A DNA stretch of 64,000 nt from Sphingomonas sp. Ag1. Its GTDB lineage: Bacteria > Pseudomonadota > Alphaproteobacteria > Sphingomonadales > Sphingomonadaceae. The translations under genes were made by a program, and so were the position numbers. Below, piece by piece: positions 27,867-36,113 of this stretch. The DNA is taken from NCBI RefSeq assembly GCF_000980895.1, contig NZ_LAZX01000094.1:558001-622000 (forward strand), written 5' to 3'. The notes below the pieces were generated by a model that did no database searches, had not been told where the DNA came from, and saw only the letters and a program-made list of their open reading frames with translations. Positions within the stretch are counted from its first letter, which is position 1. Every line of letters begins with the position of its first letter.

Positions 27867-29684
27867 TCATTCCACGGTCACCGATTTGGCAAGGTTACGC
27901 GGCTGGTCCACGTCAGTGCCCTTGGCGACTGCGACGTGATACGCCAGCAACTGGACCGGTACCGCATAGACCAAAGGTGCGATCAGCGGATGCACCTTGG
28001 GCATTTCGATCGTCGCGATCGTGTTCTCGCCCGCCTGTGCGATACCATCGGCATCAGAGATCAGCACAACCTGAGCGCCGCGTGCCTGCGCCTCCTGCAT
28101 GTTGCTGACGGTCTTGTCGAACAACGGGCCGGACGGCGCGATGACGACCAGCGGCACCGCCTCGTCGATCAAGGCGATCGGCCCGTGCTTCATCTCACCC
28201 GATGCGTAACCTTCCGCATGGATGTAGCTGATTTCCTTTAGCTTTAGCGCGCCCTCCAGTGCCAGCGGATATTCCGGTCCGCGGCCCAGGTACAACACGT
28301 CGCGCGCAGCTGCGATCTTCGGCGCCATCGCCTCGATCTCGGCATCGTGCGCGAGGGCCATGCTCATGGCCTCGGGCACGTGCTGCAGCTGCTTGACGAT
28401 CTCCGCCTCGTTCGCCAGCAGGCCACGGGCGCGCGCGAGGTTCGTGGCAAGTGCGGCCATGACCGCGAGCTGACAGGTGAATGCCTTGGTGGAGGCGACA
28501 CCGATCTCCGGCCCCGCATGCGTCGGCAGCAACAGATCGACCTCACGCGCCATCGAACTGGTCGGCACGTTGATAATACCGCCGGTCGTGACGCCGCCTG
28601 CCTTCATGTGGCGCAGAGCAGCAAGCGTGTCCGCGGTCTCGCCCGACTGCGAAATCACCAGACCGAGCGTGTTGGGCAGCAGGACGGGATCACGGTAGCG
28701 ATATTCGCTCGCCACATCGACCTCGACCGGGATGCGGGCCAGCCCCTCGATCCAATATTTGCCGATCATGCCGACATAGCTGGCCGTGCCGCACGCAACG
28801 ATGACGACGCGCTCGACCGTCGACAGGTCGAACTCGATGTCCGGCAGCGAGACCTGCGATTCCAACGGGCGGAGATATGAGCGGAGCGTCTGCGCCACGA
28901 CGACCGGCTGCTCGTAAATCTCCTTCTGCATGAAGTGGCGATGGTTGCCCTTATCCATTAGCTGGCCGGAAGCGCCGGAGTTGACGATCGGGCGTGACAC
29001 GCGCTGGTTGGCGCTGTCGTACACCTCGACCTCCTCATGGGTGATGGCAACCCAGTCACCCTCTTCCAGATAGGCGATCCGCTGCGTCAGCGGCGCAAGG
29101 GCAAGCGCGTCCGAGCCCAGGAAGTTCTCGCCATCCCCATAGCCGACCGTGAGCGGTGCGCCGAGGCGGGCACCGAGCAGCAGATCCGGGTGTGTGCGGA
29201 CCATGACGCCCAGCGCAAAGGCGCCATGGAGCCGCGGCAGGACAGCCGCCAGCGCGGCACGCGGCTCTGCGCCATTCTCGACCTCACGGGCGATGAGATG
29301 CGCGACGACCTCGCTGTCAGTCTGGCTGAGGAAGGTGCGTCCCTCCGCGATAAGTTCGTCGCGTAAGGGCTTGAAGTTCTCGATGATTCCGTTGTGCACG
29401 ACAACCACATCGCCAACGATATGGGGGTGCGCATTGTCCTCGGTCGGTGCGCCGTGCGTCGCCCAGCGGGTGTGCGCAACGCCGCTCTCGCCGCCCAACG
29501 GCTCCTCGGCCAGCCGCTGCGCCAGGTTGCGCAGCTTCCCCGGCGCGCGGCGGCGATCGAACGAACCATCAGTCACGGTGCAGATGCCGGCGGAGTCATA
29601 GCCGCGATATTCCAGCCGCTTCAAACCATCCAGCAGACGATCAGCGGCCGGCTCCTTGCCGACTATCCCAACAATCCCACACAT
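27867..29684 (-). CDS. glmS: Glutamine-fructose-6-phosphate aminotransferase (isomerizing)
   Basis: A 605-residue enzyme making glucosamine-6-phosphate, the first step to UDP-GlcNAc for peptidoglycan and LPS. The N-terminal glutaminase has the nucleophile Cys1 after Met removal (MCGIVG) and HTRWATHG. Two SIS isomerase domains follow, with SQSGETADTL and the C-terminal DQPRNLAKSVTVE. The start codon follows directly on the glmU stop (TAA then upstream of ATG on the opposite numbering), and AAGGAAT inside the glmU tail is its ribosome site. glmU and glmS are therefore one operon, with glmU first. Confidence 0.98.
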   Translation of the reverse strand: MCGIVGIVGKEPAADRLLDGLKRLEYRGYDSAGICTVTDGSFDRRRAPGKLRNLAQRLAEEPLGGESGVAHTRWATHGAPTEDNAHPHIVGDVVVVHNGIIENFKPLRDELIAEGRTFLSQTDSEVVAHLIAREVENGAEPRAALAAVLPRLHGAFALGVMVRTHPDLLLGARLGAPLTVGYGDGENFLGSDALALAPLTQRIAYLEEGDWVAITHEEVEVYDSANQRVSRPIVNSGASGQLMDKGNHRHFMQKEIYEQPVVVAQTLRSYLRPLESQVSLPDIEFDLSTVERVVIVACGTASYVGMIGKYWIEGLARIPVEVDVASEYRYRDPVLLPNTLGLVISQSGETADTLAALRHMKAGGVTTGGIINVPTSSMAREVDLLLPTHAGPEIGVASTKAFTCQLAVMAALATNLARARGLLANEAEIVKQLQHVPEAMSMALAHDAEIEAMAPKIAAARDVLYLGRGPEYPLALEGALKLKEISYIHAEGYASGEMKHGPIALIDEAVPLVVIAPSGPLFDKTVSNMQEAQARGAQVVLISDADGIAQAGENTIATIEMPKVHPLIAPLVYAVPVQLLAYHVAVAKGTDVDQPRNLAKSVTVE

Positions 29685-31040
29685 TTATCGAGATTCCTTC
29701 CGAGCGCGCATCACGTTCCTGAACTTCGCTGCCCAACCGGGCTTTTCGGTCTGCGGCGGTCGCACGAGCGCCAGCGCGTCGGCCTCCACATCGCTTGTAA
29801 CGGTAGATCCCGCTGCCACGATCGCGCCATCGCCGATTGTCACCGGTGCAACCAGTGCCGAGTTCGAGCCGATGAAGGCGCCTGCGCCGATCCGGGTCTT
29901 GTACTTGAAGAAGCCATCGTAATTGCACGTGATCGTGCCGGCGCCGATGTTCGCGCCCGCGCCGACCTCCGCGTCGCCGAGGTAGGTCAAATGGTTCGCC
30001 TTGGCGCCCTCACCCAGCACCGCCTTCTTCATCTCCACGAAGTTGCCGACGCGTGCGCCCTTTTTCATCACCGCGCCTGGCCGCAGCCGTGCATAGGGGC
30101 CAACCGATGCGCCCTCGCCGATCGTCGCGCCTTCGACATGGCTGAATGCGTGGATCACGACCTTGTCGGCCACGGATACGCCAGGGCCGAACACCACATT
30201 GGGCTCTACAATGACGTCTCGGCCAACAACCGTGTCGTAGCTGAACCAGACGGTCTCAGGCGCGATGAGGGTGACGCCATCGTCCATCGCCTGCTTGCGC
30301 CGGCGTTGCTGCCAGACCAGTTCGAGTGCGGCGAGCTCAGCACGGCTGTTCACGCCGGTCACTTCCTCGGCATCGGTTTCGATGACCGCAGACGAGCGGC
30401 CGTCGGCGCCCGCCAACATCACGATATCCGGCAGATAATATTCGCCAGCAGCATTGGCATTGTCCACGCGCCGCAGCAGATCGAACAGGTCCTCCGATCG
30501 AACCGCCATCAAGCCTGAGTTGCAGAGTGTCTCGGCGCGTTCCTCCGCTGAGGCGTCCTTGAACTCCACCATGCGCGCGATACGACCCTCGGCGTCGGCG
30601 ATCACACGCCCGTAGGCACCCGGATCGGACGGGCGGAAGCCCAGGACGACGACAGCCGGCGCTTCCTCGGCATGCAGGCGATCGATCATCCGGCGCATCG
30701 TCGCTTCCGTCACAAGCGGGACGTCGCCGTAGAGGATCAGAACGTCACCGGCGAACCCGGCCAAGGCCTGCTCGGCCTGCTGCACCGCATGGCCAGTGCC
30801 AAGCTGCTCCTGCTGCTGCGCGACGGCCACGCCCAGCGGCACCACCGCGGCCTCCACCTGTTCGCGCCCCGCGCCGACGACCACGACGGTTTTTGCCGCG
30901 CCCAGCCCCTCCGCCGCAGCCAGCAGATGATGCAGCATCGGCCGCCCCGCGAGAGGATGGAGCACCTTGTGCGTGTCAGATTTCATCCGCGTGCCCTTGC
31001 CAGCGGCAAGCACGATTACGGCGAGAGGTCGGCTCGTCAT
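29685..31040 (-). CDS. glmU: Bifunctional GlmU: GlcN-1-P acetyltransferase / GlcNAc-1-P uridyltransferase
   Basis: A 451-residue enzyme completing UDP-GlcNAc synthesis. The N-terminal uridyltransferase has the pyrophosphorylase signature LAAGKGTRMKS. The C-terminal part is a left-handed beta helix of hexapeptide repeats with NFVEMKKAVLGEGAKANHLTYLGDA, given in part as NFVEMKKAVLG and HLTYLGDA, which includes the acetyltransferase active site. The ATG at 31040 (MTSRPLAVIVLAAG) is the natural start; the frame runs on to 31076 with no family match. It is divergent from gph across 54 bases and is directly followed by glmS. Confidence 0.97.
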   Translation of the reverse strand: MTSRPLAVIVLAAGKGTRMKSDTHKVLHPLAGRPMLHHLLAAAEGLGAAKTVVVVGAGREQVEAAVVPLGVAVAQQQEQLGTGHAVQQAEQALAGFAGDVLILYGDVPLVTEATMRRMIDRLHAEEAPAVVVLGFRPSDPGAYGRVIADAEGRIARMVEFKDASAEERAETLCNSGLMAVRSEDLFDLLRRVDNANAAGEYYLPDIVMLAGADGRSSAVIETDAEEVTGVNSRAELAALELVWQQRRRKQAMDDGVTLIAPETVWFSYDTVVGRDVIVEPNVVFGPGVSVADKVVIHAFSHVEGATIGEGASVGPYARLRPGAVMKKGARVGNFVEMKKAVLGEGAKANHLTYLGDAEVGAGANIGAGTITCNYDGFFKYKTRIGAGAFIGSNSALVAPVTIGDGAIVAAGSTVTSDVEADALALVRPPQTEKPGWAAKFRNVMRARKESR

Positions 31041-31094
31041 GGCGCGCCTGTGCCATCGTCGGCTTGCCAATTCCATAGCGAGCCGTCACCGCGC

Positions 31095-31772
31095 ATGACG
31101 ATGGAACGATTTCACTTCGACACGGTCGGTTTCGACCTCGACGGCACGTTGATCGACACAAGCGGTGACCTGGCTGCGGCGGTCAATCACGCGCTGGCGC
31201 AGGACGGCCGGCCGCCGCTCAGCGTCGACGCGATCAAGCCCATGATCGGGGGTGGCGCACGCCATATGCTCGCCCAGGGGCTGGCCGCGACCGGCGGGGG
31301 TGCCGACCCCCTTCTTGATCAGCTGCACCGTGTCTTGCTCGAGTATTACGAGGCCAACATCTACGTTCACAGCGTACCGTTTCCCGGCGCTTTGCGGGCG
31401 CTGGACGAACTTGCACGAAGGGGCGTGCAGATCGCGGTCGTCACCAACAAACTCGAGCGTTTCGCGCTTGAGGTACTCCGCGACGCCGGCCTGCTTGATC
31501 GGCTGACCTGCGTGATCGGCGGGGACACGCTGGGGCCAGGCAAGTCAAAGCCGGCGGCCGATCCGATCCTCGAGATGATCCGGCGATCAGGCGGCGGAAC
31601 GGCAGCATTCGTCGGGGATTCGATCTACGATGTCGCCGCGGCCCATGCGGCGGGCATTCCGGCGGTCGCCTGCCGATTCGGCTTTCTGATGCAACCGGTG
31701 GAAGAACTGGGCGCCAACGCGATCATCGATCATTTCGACGAGCTCGTCCCCGCGTTGAACGGGCTGCGGTAA
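31095..31772 (+). CDS. gph: Phosphoglycolate phosphatase, HAD superfamily
   Basis: A 225-residue HAD hydrolase that removes phosphate from 2-phosphoglycolate formed by repair of DNA 3'-phosphoglycolate ends or by metabolism. HAD motif I is FDLDGTLIDT, motif II is VVTNK, and motif III/IV are the Lys in GKSKPAADP and FVGDSIYD. A helical C1 cap lies between motif I and II. The start at ATG 31095 is chosen because MTMERFHFDTVGFDLDG fits; a second ATG lies at 31101. The stop overlaps the VanZ-like start. HAD substrate assignment is by similarity only. Confidence 0.85.
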   Translation: MTMERFHFDTVGFDLDGTLIDTSGDLAAAVNHALAQDGRPPLSVDAIKPMIGGGARHMLAQGLAATGGGADPLLDQLHRVLLEYYEANIYVHSVPFPGALRALDELARRGVQIAVVTNKLERFALEVLRDAGLLDRLTCVIGGDTLGPGKSKPAADPILEMIRRSGGGTAAFVGDSIYDVAAAHAAGIPAVACRFGFLMQPVEELGANAIIDHFDELVPALNGLR

Positions 31773-32125
31773 TGGTAACATCCCGATTGATCTGGCGGCT
31801 GATCCTTCTGGCCGCCCTCGTCTTTGCGGTGACCATGGCGCTGCTGCCGCACCCGCCGAAAGTGCCGATCGATAGCGACAAATATCAGCACATGCTCGCG
31901 TTCGGCACGCTGACGATCCTGTCGGTCCTCGCATTTCCACAGACACCGTTGCTGCGGATCGGCGAGCGGCTGTCCTTTCTCGGCGCGATGATCGAAGTGG
32001 TTCAGTCGATCCCCGTGCTTCACCGCGACTGCGACATCATGGACTGGGTGGCCGACACCGCGGTCATCATCGGCGTGCTTGTCGTGGTCGCGATCAGCCG
32101 ACGGCTCCGTTCTTCCGCCACTTGA
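31772..32125 (+). CDS. VanZ-like small membrane protein
   Basis: A 117-residue membrane protein with about three to four hydrophobic helices and the VanZ-type signature DKYQHMLAF between helices one and two. VanZ-like proteins have no settled biochemical role outside teicoplanin resistance. The start ATG shares a base with the gph stop, so it is co-translated. Its last 32 bases overlap the 3' end of the convergent nucleotidyltransferase gene. Confidence 0.72.
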   Translation: MVTSRLIWRLILLAALVFAVTMALLPHPPKVPIDSDKYQHMLAFGTLTILSVLAFPQTPLLRIGERLSFLGAMIEVVQSIPVLHRDCDIMDWVADTAVIIGVLVVVAISRRLRSSAT

Positions 32126-33116
32126 TCCACAAGTGCCGCGCCAGCATCAGCGGCGGCATCCGCAGCGCGTGGGAGCGGACGTAAAACGTCAGCCGGGTGG
32201 CAGGGTGGATGGCGCGACCCCAGCCATCGCGACCGAGCAATCGTCGCAGGTACAGCCGGTCGGTCACTTCCGTCCGGCGAAATGCAAGCGGCACGGGCGT
32301 GTCGAACAGGCGATGCGTCAGGCGAAGTGCGCGCGCCAGGACCGGGGAGACGCCGTGGTCCCGCGCCCGGGCCGTAAGCCGATCCCAATAGCCGGGATCG
32401 TCATCGGCGAACTCACGCAACAGACGATCGATGTCCCACAGGTTGCGCAGTCCACCGGCGAGATCGCCATCCGCCAACAGGTGAATGGCGGCGTGCAGCA
32501 CGACATCCTCGTTCGACAGCATTGCCAGACCATTGCCCAGCGGCCGCGCTCCCTCCAGCAATCGCGCGGCATCCGGTCGCAGCCGCGCCGTCAACGGCAG
32601 GATCGTGTGGTGCACGTCGATCATCCGGTCGCGCTCGCGATGGATCATGGGGGGCAGTTCATGCATCCACCGCCGGTAGTAGCTGTCGTCATAGGGATCG
32701 GGCTTCACCCACGCCCATCCATGCGCCAGCAGCGCCGCCTCCACGTCTGCAAGCGCGGCAGCGGGAACGAGTATGTCGAGATCGCCGATCGCTCGTCCGC
32801 TTCCCGCCGCAAGGCCGGCGGCGGCAAAGGCCGTGCCCTTCAGCAGGATCAGTGGCGCCACGACGCCTTCCAGCGCCCGGCGCGCCATTTCCGCCTCCCA
32901 TAACGCCTGCCGACGCCCCTCCAGTGAGGTTGCCCTGGCATCGGCTAGGATGGCGGCCACGCGCGGCGGGGCCAGATCGCCGACGCGGCAGGCCAGTGTT
33001 CCCATCATCTGCTCGGCCAGCGCCACGGACAATAGCGCCGTCCACCTTTGGTCATCGAGGCCCGAGGCACGTGATGGATCCACGAGGACGGCGACCAGAT
33101 CGCGCGCCGCGCTCAC
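32094..33116 (-). CDS. Uncharacterised nucleotidyltransferase (NTP_transf_5 type) of HprK-A cassette
   Basis: A 340-residue protein of the large nucleotidyltransferase family found next to peptide-tailoring kinases. The fold signature LLKG (91-94) and the metal site GSGRAIGDLDILV (105-117, acidic residues D112 and D114) are intact. The rest is helical with DVHHTILP and a conserved-looking DEDVVLHAAIHLL (NEDVVLHAAIHLL). It may transfer a nucleotidyl group to a peptide or to a phosphate added by the adjacent kinase. It overlaps the kinase gene by four bases and is last in the cassette. Family is well supported; the reaction is unknown. Confidence 0.8.
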   Translation of the reverse strand: MSAARDLVAVLVDPSRASGLDDQRWTALLSVALAEQMMGTLACRVGDLAPPRVAAILADARATSLEGRRQALWEAEMARRALEGVVAPLILLKGTAFAAAGLAAGSGRAIGDLDILVPAAALADVEAALLAHGWAWVKPDPYDDSYYRRWMHELPPMIHRERDRMIDVHHTILPLTARLRPDAARLLEGARPLGNGLAMLSNEDVVLHAAIHLLADGDLAGGLRNLWDIDRLLREFADDDPGYWDRLTARARDHGVSPVLARALRLTHRLFDTPVPLAFRRTEVTDRLYLRRLLGRDGWGRAIHPATRLTFYVRSHALRMPPLMLARHLWIKWRKNGAVG

Positions 33117-33961
33117 CAGAGATCCTCGATCATCGACGCTGCGGTCTCAATATTGGGATAGTCGATCGCCGCGCGAGTAACGCCCCTCACCAGTCCGGTT
33201 AGCGCGCGATAGCCGCGCTCGCCCAGGCCCACATAATTGGTCGAAGCCTGCGTCAGCCTGACGAACGCTTCCCCTGCCCCGACGGGCCGCTGATCAGCCA
33301 CGTGGCCAAAGCGGGGAAACAGCAACAGCGCCGGCGTCGCGGGAACGTTCGCCATCGCCAGTGCCGCGCCCTCGGGAACGAGATGCTGGATCGTGCCCTT
33401 GGGCGTGTCCGTCATCGCCGGTCCCCAGCGGCCATCCGGTAGCGCCGCCTTCACGACCGGGATTGCAGCATTCTTCACGCTCACCGGCCGCGGGAATGGC
33501 CATATCGCCCCGGTATCCGGATCGACGAGGACGAACTCATCGGCCATCAGCCGCCATCCGCGCGCCTGCAGCAGCGCCGCGAGGGTCGACTTGCCGGCTC
33601 CTGACTCGCCGGTCATGACCACTGCCCGTCCGTCGCGCTCCACCGCAGCGGCGTGGAGCAGGAGGAAGCGGCGCAGCCCCAGCGCCAATTGCAGGTTCAT
33701 CGCCATCTCCGCCGCCAGCAACCCCTGCGGCAAGGGGAGCGGGGCGGCATCCGGAATGACGAAGTCGCCGGCGATGCGCACGGCGGGGCGAAGGAACCGG
33801 CGCCAGGGCCGCGATGGCTCAAGACGAACGGTAAAATCAGGCACCGACACGTCGGTCGGATAGTCGCGGTACAGCGTACGCATCTGATCAAGCGGCCGCC
33901 GCCATGCCGATCCAATCCGAAAGCTGACCGGTCCAACCTGAACGCGGAATTCGCTGGTCAT
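33113..33961 (-). CDS. HprK-related kinase A
   Basis: A 282-residue homologue of the C-terminal kinase domain of HPr kinase/phosphorylase. The P-loop GESGAGKST lies at 118-126, after the strand-loop LLLHAAAVERDGRAVV, followed by a Walker B-like DEFVLVDPDTG near 138-148. It lacks the HPr kinase N-terminal regulatory domain, and there is no HPr or PTS gene nearby. Instead it sits between a PqqD-like peptide binder and a nucleotidyltransferase, with four-base overlaps on both sides. This matches the arrangement named HPr-rel-A in protein-family databases as I recall it, and related kinases in lasso-peptide clusters phosphorylate the peptide. The substrate here is unknown. Confidence 0.85.
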   Translation of the reverse strand: MTSEFRVQVGPVSFRIGSAWRRPLDQMRTLYRDYPTDVSVPDFTVRLEPSRPWRRFLRPAVRIAGDFVIPDAAPLPLPQGLLAAEMAMNLQLALGLRRFLLLHAAAVERDGRAVVMTGESGAGKSTLAALLQARGWRLMADEFVLVDPDTGAIWPFPRPVSVKNAAIPVVKAALPDGRWGPAMTDTPKGTIQHLVPEGAALAMANVPATPALLLFPRFGHVADQRPVGAGEAFVRLTQASTNYVGLGERGYRALTGLVRGVTRAAIDYPNIETAASMIEDLW

Positions 33962-34221
33962 GCGCGCTCGATCAAGCCGGTGACCGCAAGCTCATCAAGG
34001 AGCGCGATCAGTTCCGCGCGACCGCCTTCCACGATGTCGAACGCGGCCTCAATCTCGGCAATCGCCATCCAGCGCCCGGCAAGTACCTCCAGCACCTCAG
34101 GCACTGGCGATGCCACCAGGTGCGTCATGCCGGATGTACGGTGAAACAGCGCTACGATGTCGTCCAGCGGCGTGACGATCAGGTCGGCCGCCGGCGGCGC
34201 GCGATAGCGCGTCGCGTCCAC
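33958..34221 (-). CDS. PqqD-like peptide chaperone (HPr-rel-A system)
   Basis: An 87-residue protein resembling PqqD, the RiPP recognition element that binds a peptide leader. It has the typical ordering of beta strands (DIVALFHRTSGMTHLVAS) followed by helices (VPEVLEVLAG, AEIEAAFDIV) and the C-terminal LLDELAVTGLIER. It overlaps the kinase start by four bases and begins 3 bases after the stop of the small Tat-type protein. It most likely presents a peptide or protein to the kinase. No radical SAM, lasso cyclase or protease gene accompanies it. Confidence 0.78.
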   Translation of the reverse strand: MDATRYRAPPAADLIVTPLDDIVALFHRTSGMTHLVASPVPEVLEVLAGRWMAIAEIEAAFDIVEGGRAELIALLDELAVTGLIERA

Positions 34222-34224
34222 TGG

Positions 34225-34626
34225 CTACCGCCGCGGCATCTGCAACGAGGCAAAACAGGTGAACCCCGTCGTTCCGCTCCGCAGGCTCTGGACATATTTC
34301 AGATAGGCGCGGCTGCGTTCGTAATCGACACCCGGCAGGTTGCCGCCAGACGCCAGCGCGCGCCGAATGTCCTCGCCCCTGAGCGGTCGGCCGGGCGGCG
34401 CATAGGCGCCCGGGGTGCCCGGCGGTACCACCTTGCCATTCTTATCGATGAAGCTGCCCGCGCGGCCCGGATCGGGAACGGGAATATCGCACGTCATCAC
34501 CGAGCCGTAGGCTTGCGCCATTGCCGGGCGGATCGACACGATCGCCACCGCGCCAACGGCACCCAGGCGCAGGGCGCGTCGCCGCCCGGGCTGCTCGGGT
34601 TGATCCTGATCGCTCATGACGGGCAT
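34225..34626 (-). CDS. Small Tat-type exported protein, candidate substrate of the HprK-A cassette
   Basis: A 133-residue protein with a twin-arginine-like signal (GRRRALRLGAVGAVAIV, then a likely cleavage after AMAQA at about residue 39). The mature part of about 95 residues is Gly/Pro-rich in its first half (PPGTPGAYAPPGRPLRG) and ends in a Ser/Thr-rich, Cys-containing tail (SGTTGFTCFASLQMPRR). It has only two Cys, one near each end. A second in-frame ATG at 34617 is an equally possible start. I do not recognise the family. Its position as first gene of the cassette, 3 bases before the PqqD-like gene, makes it the obvious candidate for the modified protein, which is an inference. Confidence 0.65.
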   Translation of the reverse strand: MPVMSDQDQPEQPGRRRALRLGAVGAVAIVSIRPAMAQAYGSVMTCDIPVPDPGRAGSFIDKNGKVVPPGTPGAYAPPGRPLRGEDIRRALASGGNLPGVDYERSRAYLKYVQSLRSGTTGFTCFASLQMPRR

Positions 34627-34819
34627 CTATCCACGACCGAGCCCTTCCATAATCCTAATGCCGGCACAAGCATCGCCGCGGCAGCGTGTCGTAGCGGGAC
34701 ACTGCCGGCGCGCCCCGCCAGCACCCTCGTACGTCGCGCGGCGCTCACCAGCGTGCTGGACAATCGTTCTTTCGCGTCCATAACTGACCGCAACTGCGTC
34801 ATTCGCCGCCAAGGGACCT

Positions 34820-36058
34820 ATGGACGAGATCATCTCTCCACGCGGCTGGACCGCGCTTGCCATCGTCGTTGTCACCGCCGTCATTCTAGGCGTCATCGGT
34901 GCGGGACTGGATGCTGTGGCGGTCAGCATCGTCGGCGGCATTGTCGCGGTGCTGACGATGACGGGCGGCGGCCAGCATGCGGGCGAACATCCTGCCGGAT
35001 CGACCACGCCCGCGCCGTTTGGCGAAATCGAGCCGGTGCTGGATGCGCTGGCCGAGCCGATCCTCATCCTGGAGGGGCCACGGGTCGCCCACGCCAACAA
35101 GGCGGCCCGCGCATTGCTGGGCGCGCATATTATCGGCGAGGACGCGCGCACCGGCATCCGCCATCCGGCCGCCGCACGGCTGCTTGGCGAGGATGCCGCC
35201 GACGCCGTCGCGTCGCTCGCGGGCCTCGGCGCGCCGGATCAGCGCTGGGAAATGCGCCTTGCCCCGTTCAGCGACGGTCGCCGCCTCGTCCATCTTTCCG
35301 ACCGCAGCGGCAGCCATGCCGCAGAGCGGATGCGGGTGGATTTCGTCGCCAATGCCAGCCATGAGCTGCGCACTCCCCTCGCCTCGATCCTCGGCTATGT
35401 CGAAACGCTCGCCGACACCGCGGGCGAGGATCCGGTAACGCGCGCCCGCTTCCTCAAGATCGTTTTCGACGAGGCGCAGCGAATGGATAGGCTGGTCGAC
35501 GATCTGATGAGCCTCTCTCGGATCGAGGCCGACAAGTACCGTGCACCCGCCAGTTCGATCGACCTCGCGGCCCTGGTCGACAGGACGCAGCAGGAGCTTG
35601 CCGATGCGCATGACGGCCGCGGCAAGGACATCATCCTTGAACACGATCCGGGCGAGATCATGGTGCAGGGCGATGCCGCGCAGCTTTCCCAACTGCTGCA
35701 CAATCTGATCGGCAATGCGATGAAATATGGTCGGCCCGGCACGCCGATCCGCGTCTCGATCACCCGGGCCGACGACATGGTTCGGCTGGTCGTCGCCGAC
35801 CAAGGGGAGGGCATCCCGCCCCAGCACCTGCCGCGGCTTACCGAACGCTTCTACCGTGTCGATCCGGGCCGTAGCCGCTCGATCGGCGGGACGGGTCTGG
35901 GCCTGGCAATCGTCAAGCATATCGTGGAGCGCCATCGCGGCCGGCTCGATATCGCCAGCCAGGTCGGCGAGGGTACCCGCGTCACGGTCATGCTGCGTGC
36001 GGCAGGTTCCGTTACTCTACCGATTGATGCGCCGGGAGCCGCTGTCATCAAGCAGTAA
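34820..36058 (+). CDS. phoR: Phosphate-regulon sensor histidine kinase
   Basis: A 412-residue membrane sensor kinase. Two hydrophobic helices at about 10-48 anchor it, then a PAS-like domain (about 68-165), then the HisKA dimerisation domain with the phosphorylated His181 in ASHELRTPLASI, and a HATPase_c domain with N box LIGNAMKYG, G boxes DQGEGIP and GGTGLGLAIV. It would phosphorylate PhoB when phosphate is scarce, under control of the Pst/PhoU complex encoded just downstream. The assignment to PhoR is from this operon context. The 193 bases upstream separate it from the divergent HprK-A cassette. Confidence 0.93.
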   Translation: MDEIISPRGWTALAIVVVTAVILGVIGAGLDAVAVSIVGGIVAVLTMTGGGQHAGEHPAGSTTPAPFGEIEPVLDALAEPILILEGPRVAHANKAARALLGAHIIGEDARTGIRHPAAARLLGEDAADAVASLAGLGAPDQRWEMRLAPFSDGRRLVHLSDRSGSHAAERMRVDFVANASHELRTPLASILGYVETLADTAGEDPVTRARFLKIVFDEAQRMDRLVDDLMSLSRIEADKYRAPASSIDLAALVDRTQQELADAHDGRGKDIILEHDPGEIMVQGDAAQLSQLLHNLIGNAMKYGRPGTPIRVSITRADDMVRLVVADQGEGIPPQHLPRLTERFYRVDPGRSRSIGGTGLGLAIVKHIVERHRGRLDIASQVGEGTRVTVMLRAAGSVTLPIDAPGAAVIKQ

Positions 36059-36113
36059 TGCTCGTGTCACACAGGCGCGAACGCCGCGTCGTGCGGCGCT
36101 CTCGGGATGTTGA

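Noticed and set aside
32094..34626. Complete lasso-peptide gene cluster
   Set aside because: Kinase, PqqD-like and nucleotidyltransferase genes are present, but no asparagine-synthetase-like cyclase, transglutaminase-like protease or short precursor is encoded in this segment.
34781..34800. Possible Pho box upstream of phoR (AACTG repeats ten bases apart)
   Set aside because: The repeats do not match the CTGTCAT consensus and have 10-base rather than 11-base spacing, so a PhoB site cannot be claimed. No better site is seen before pstS.
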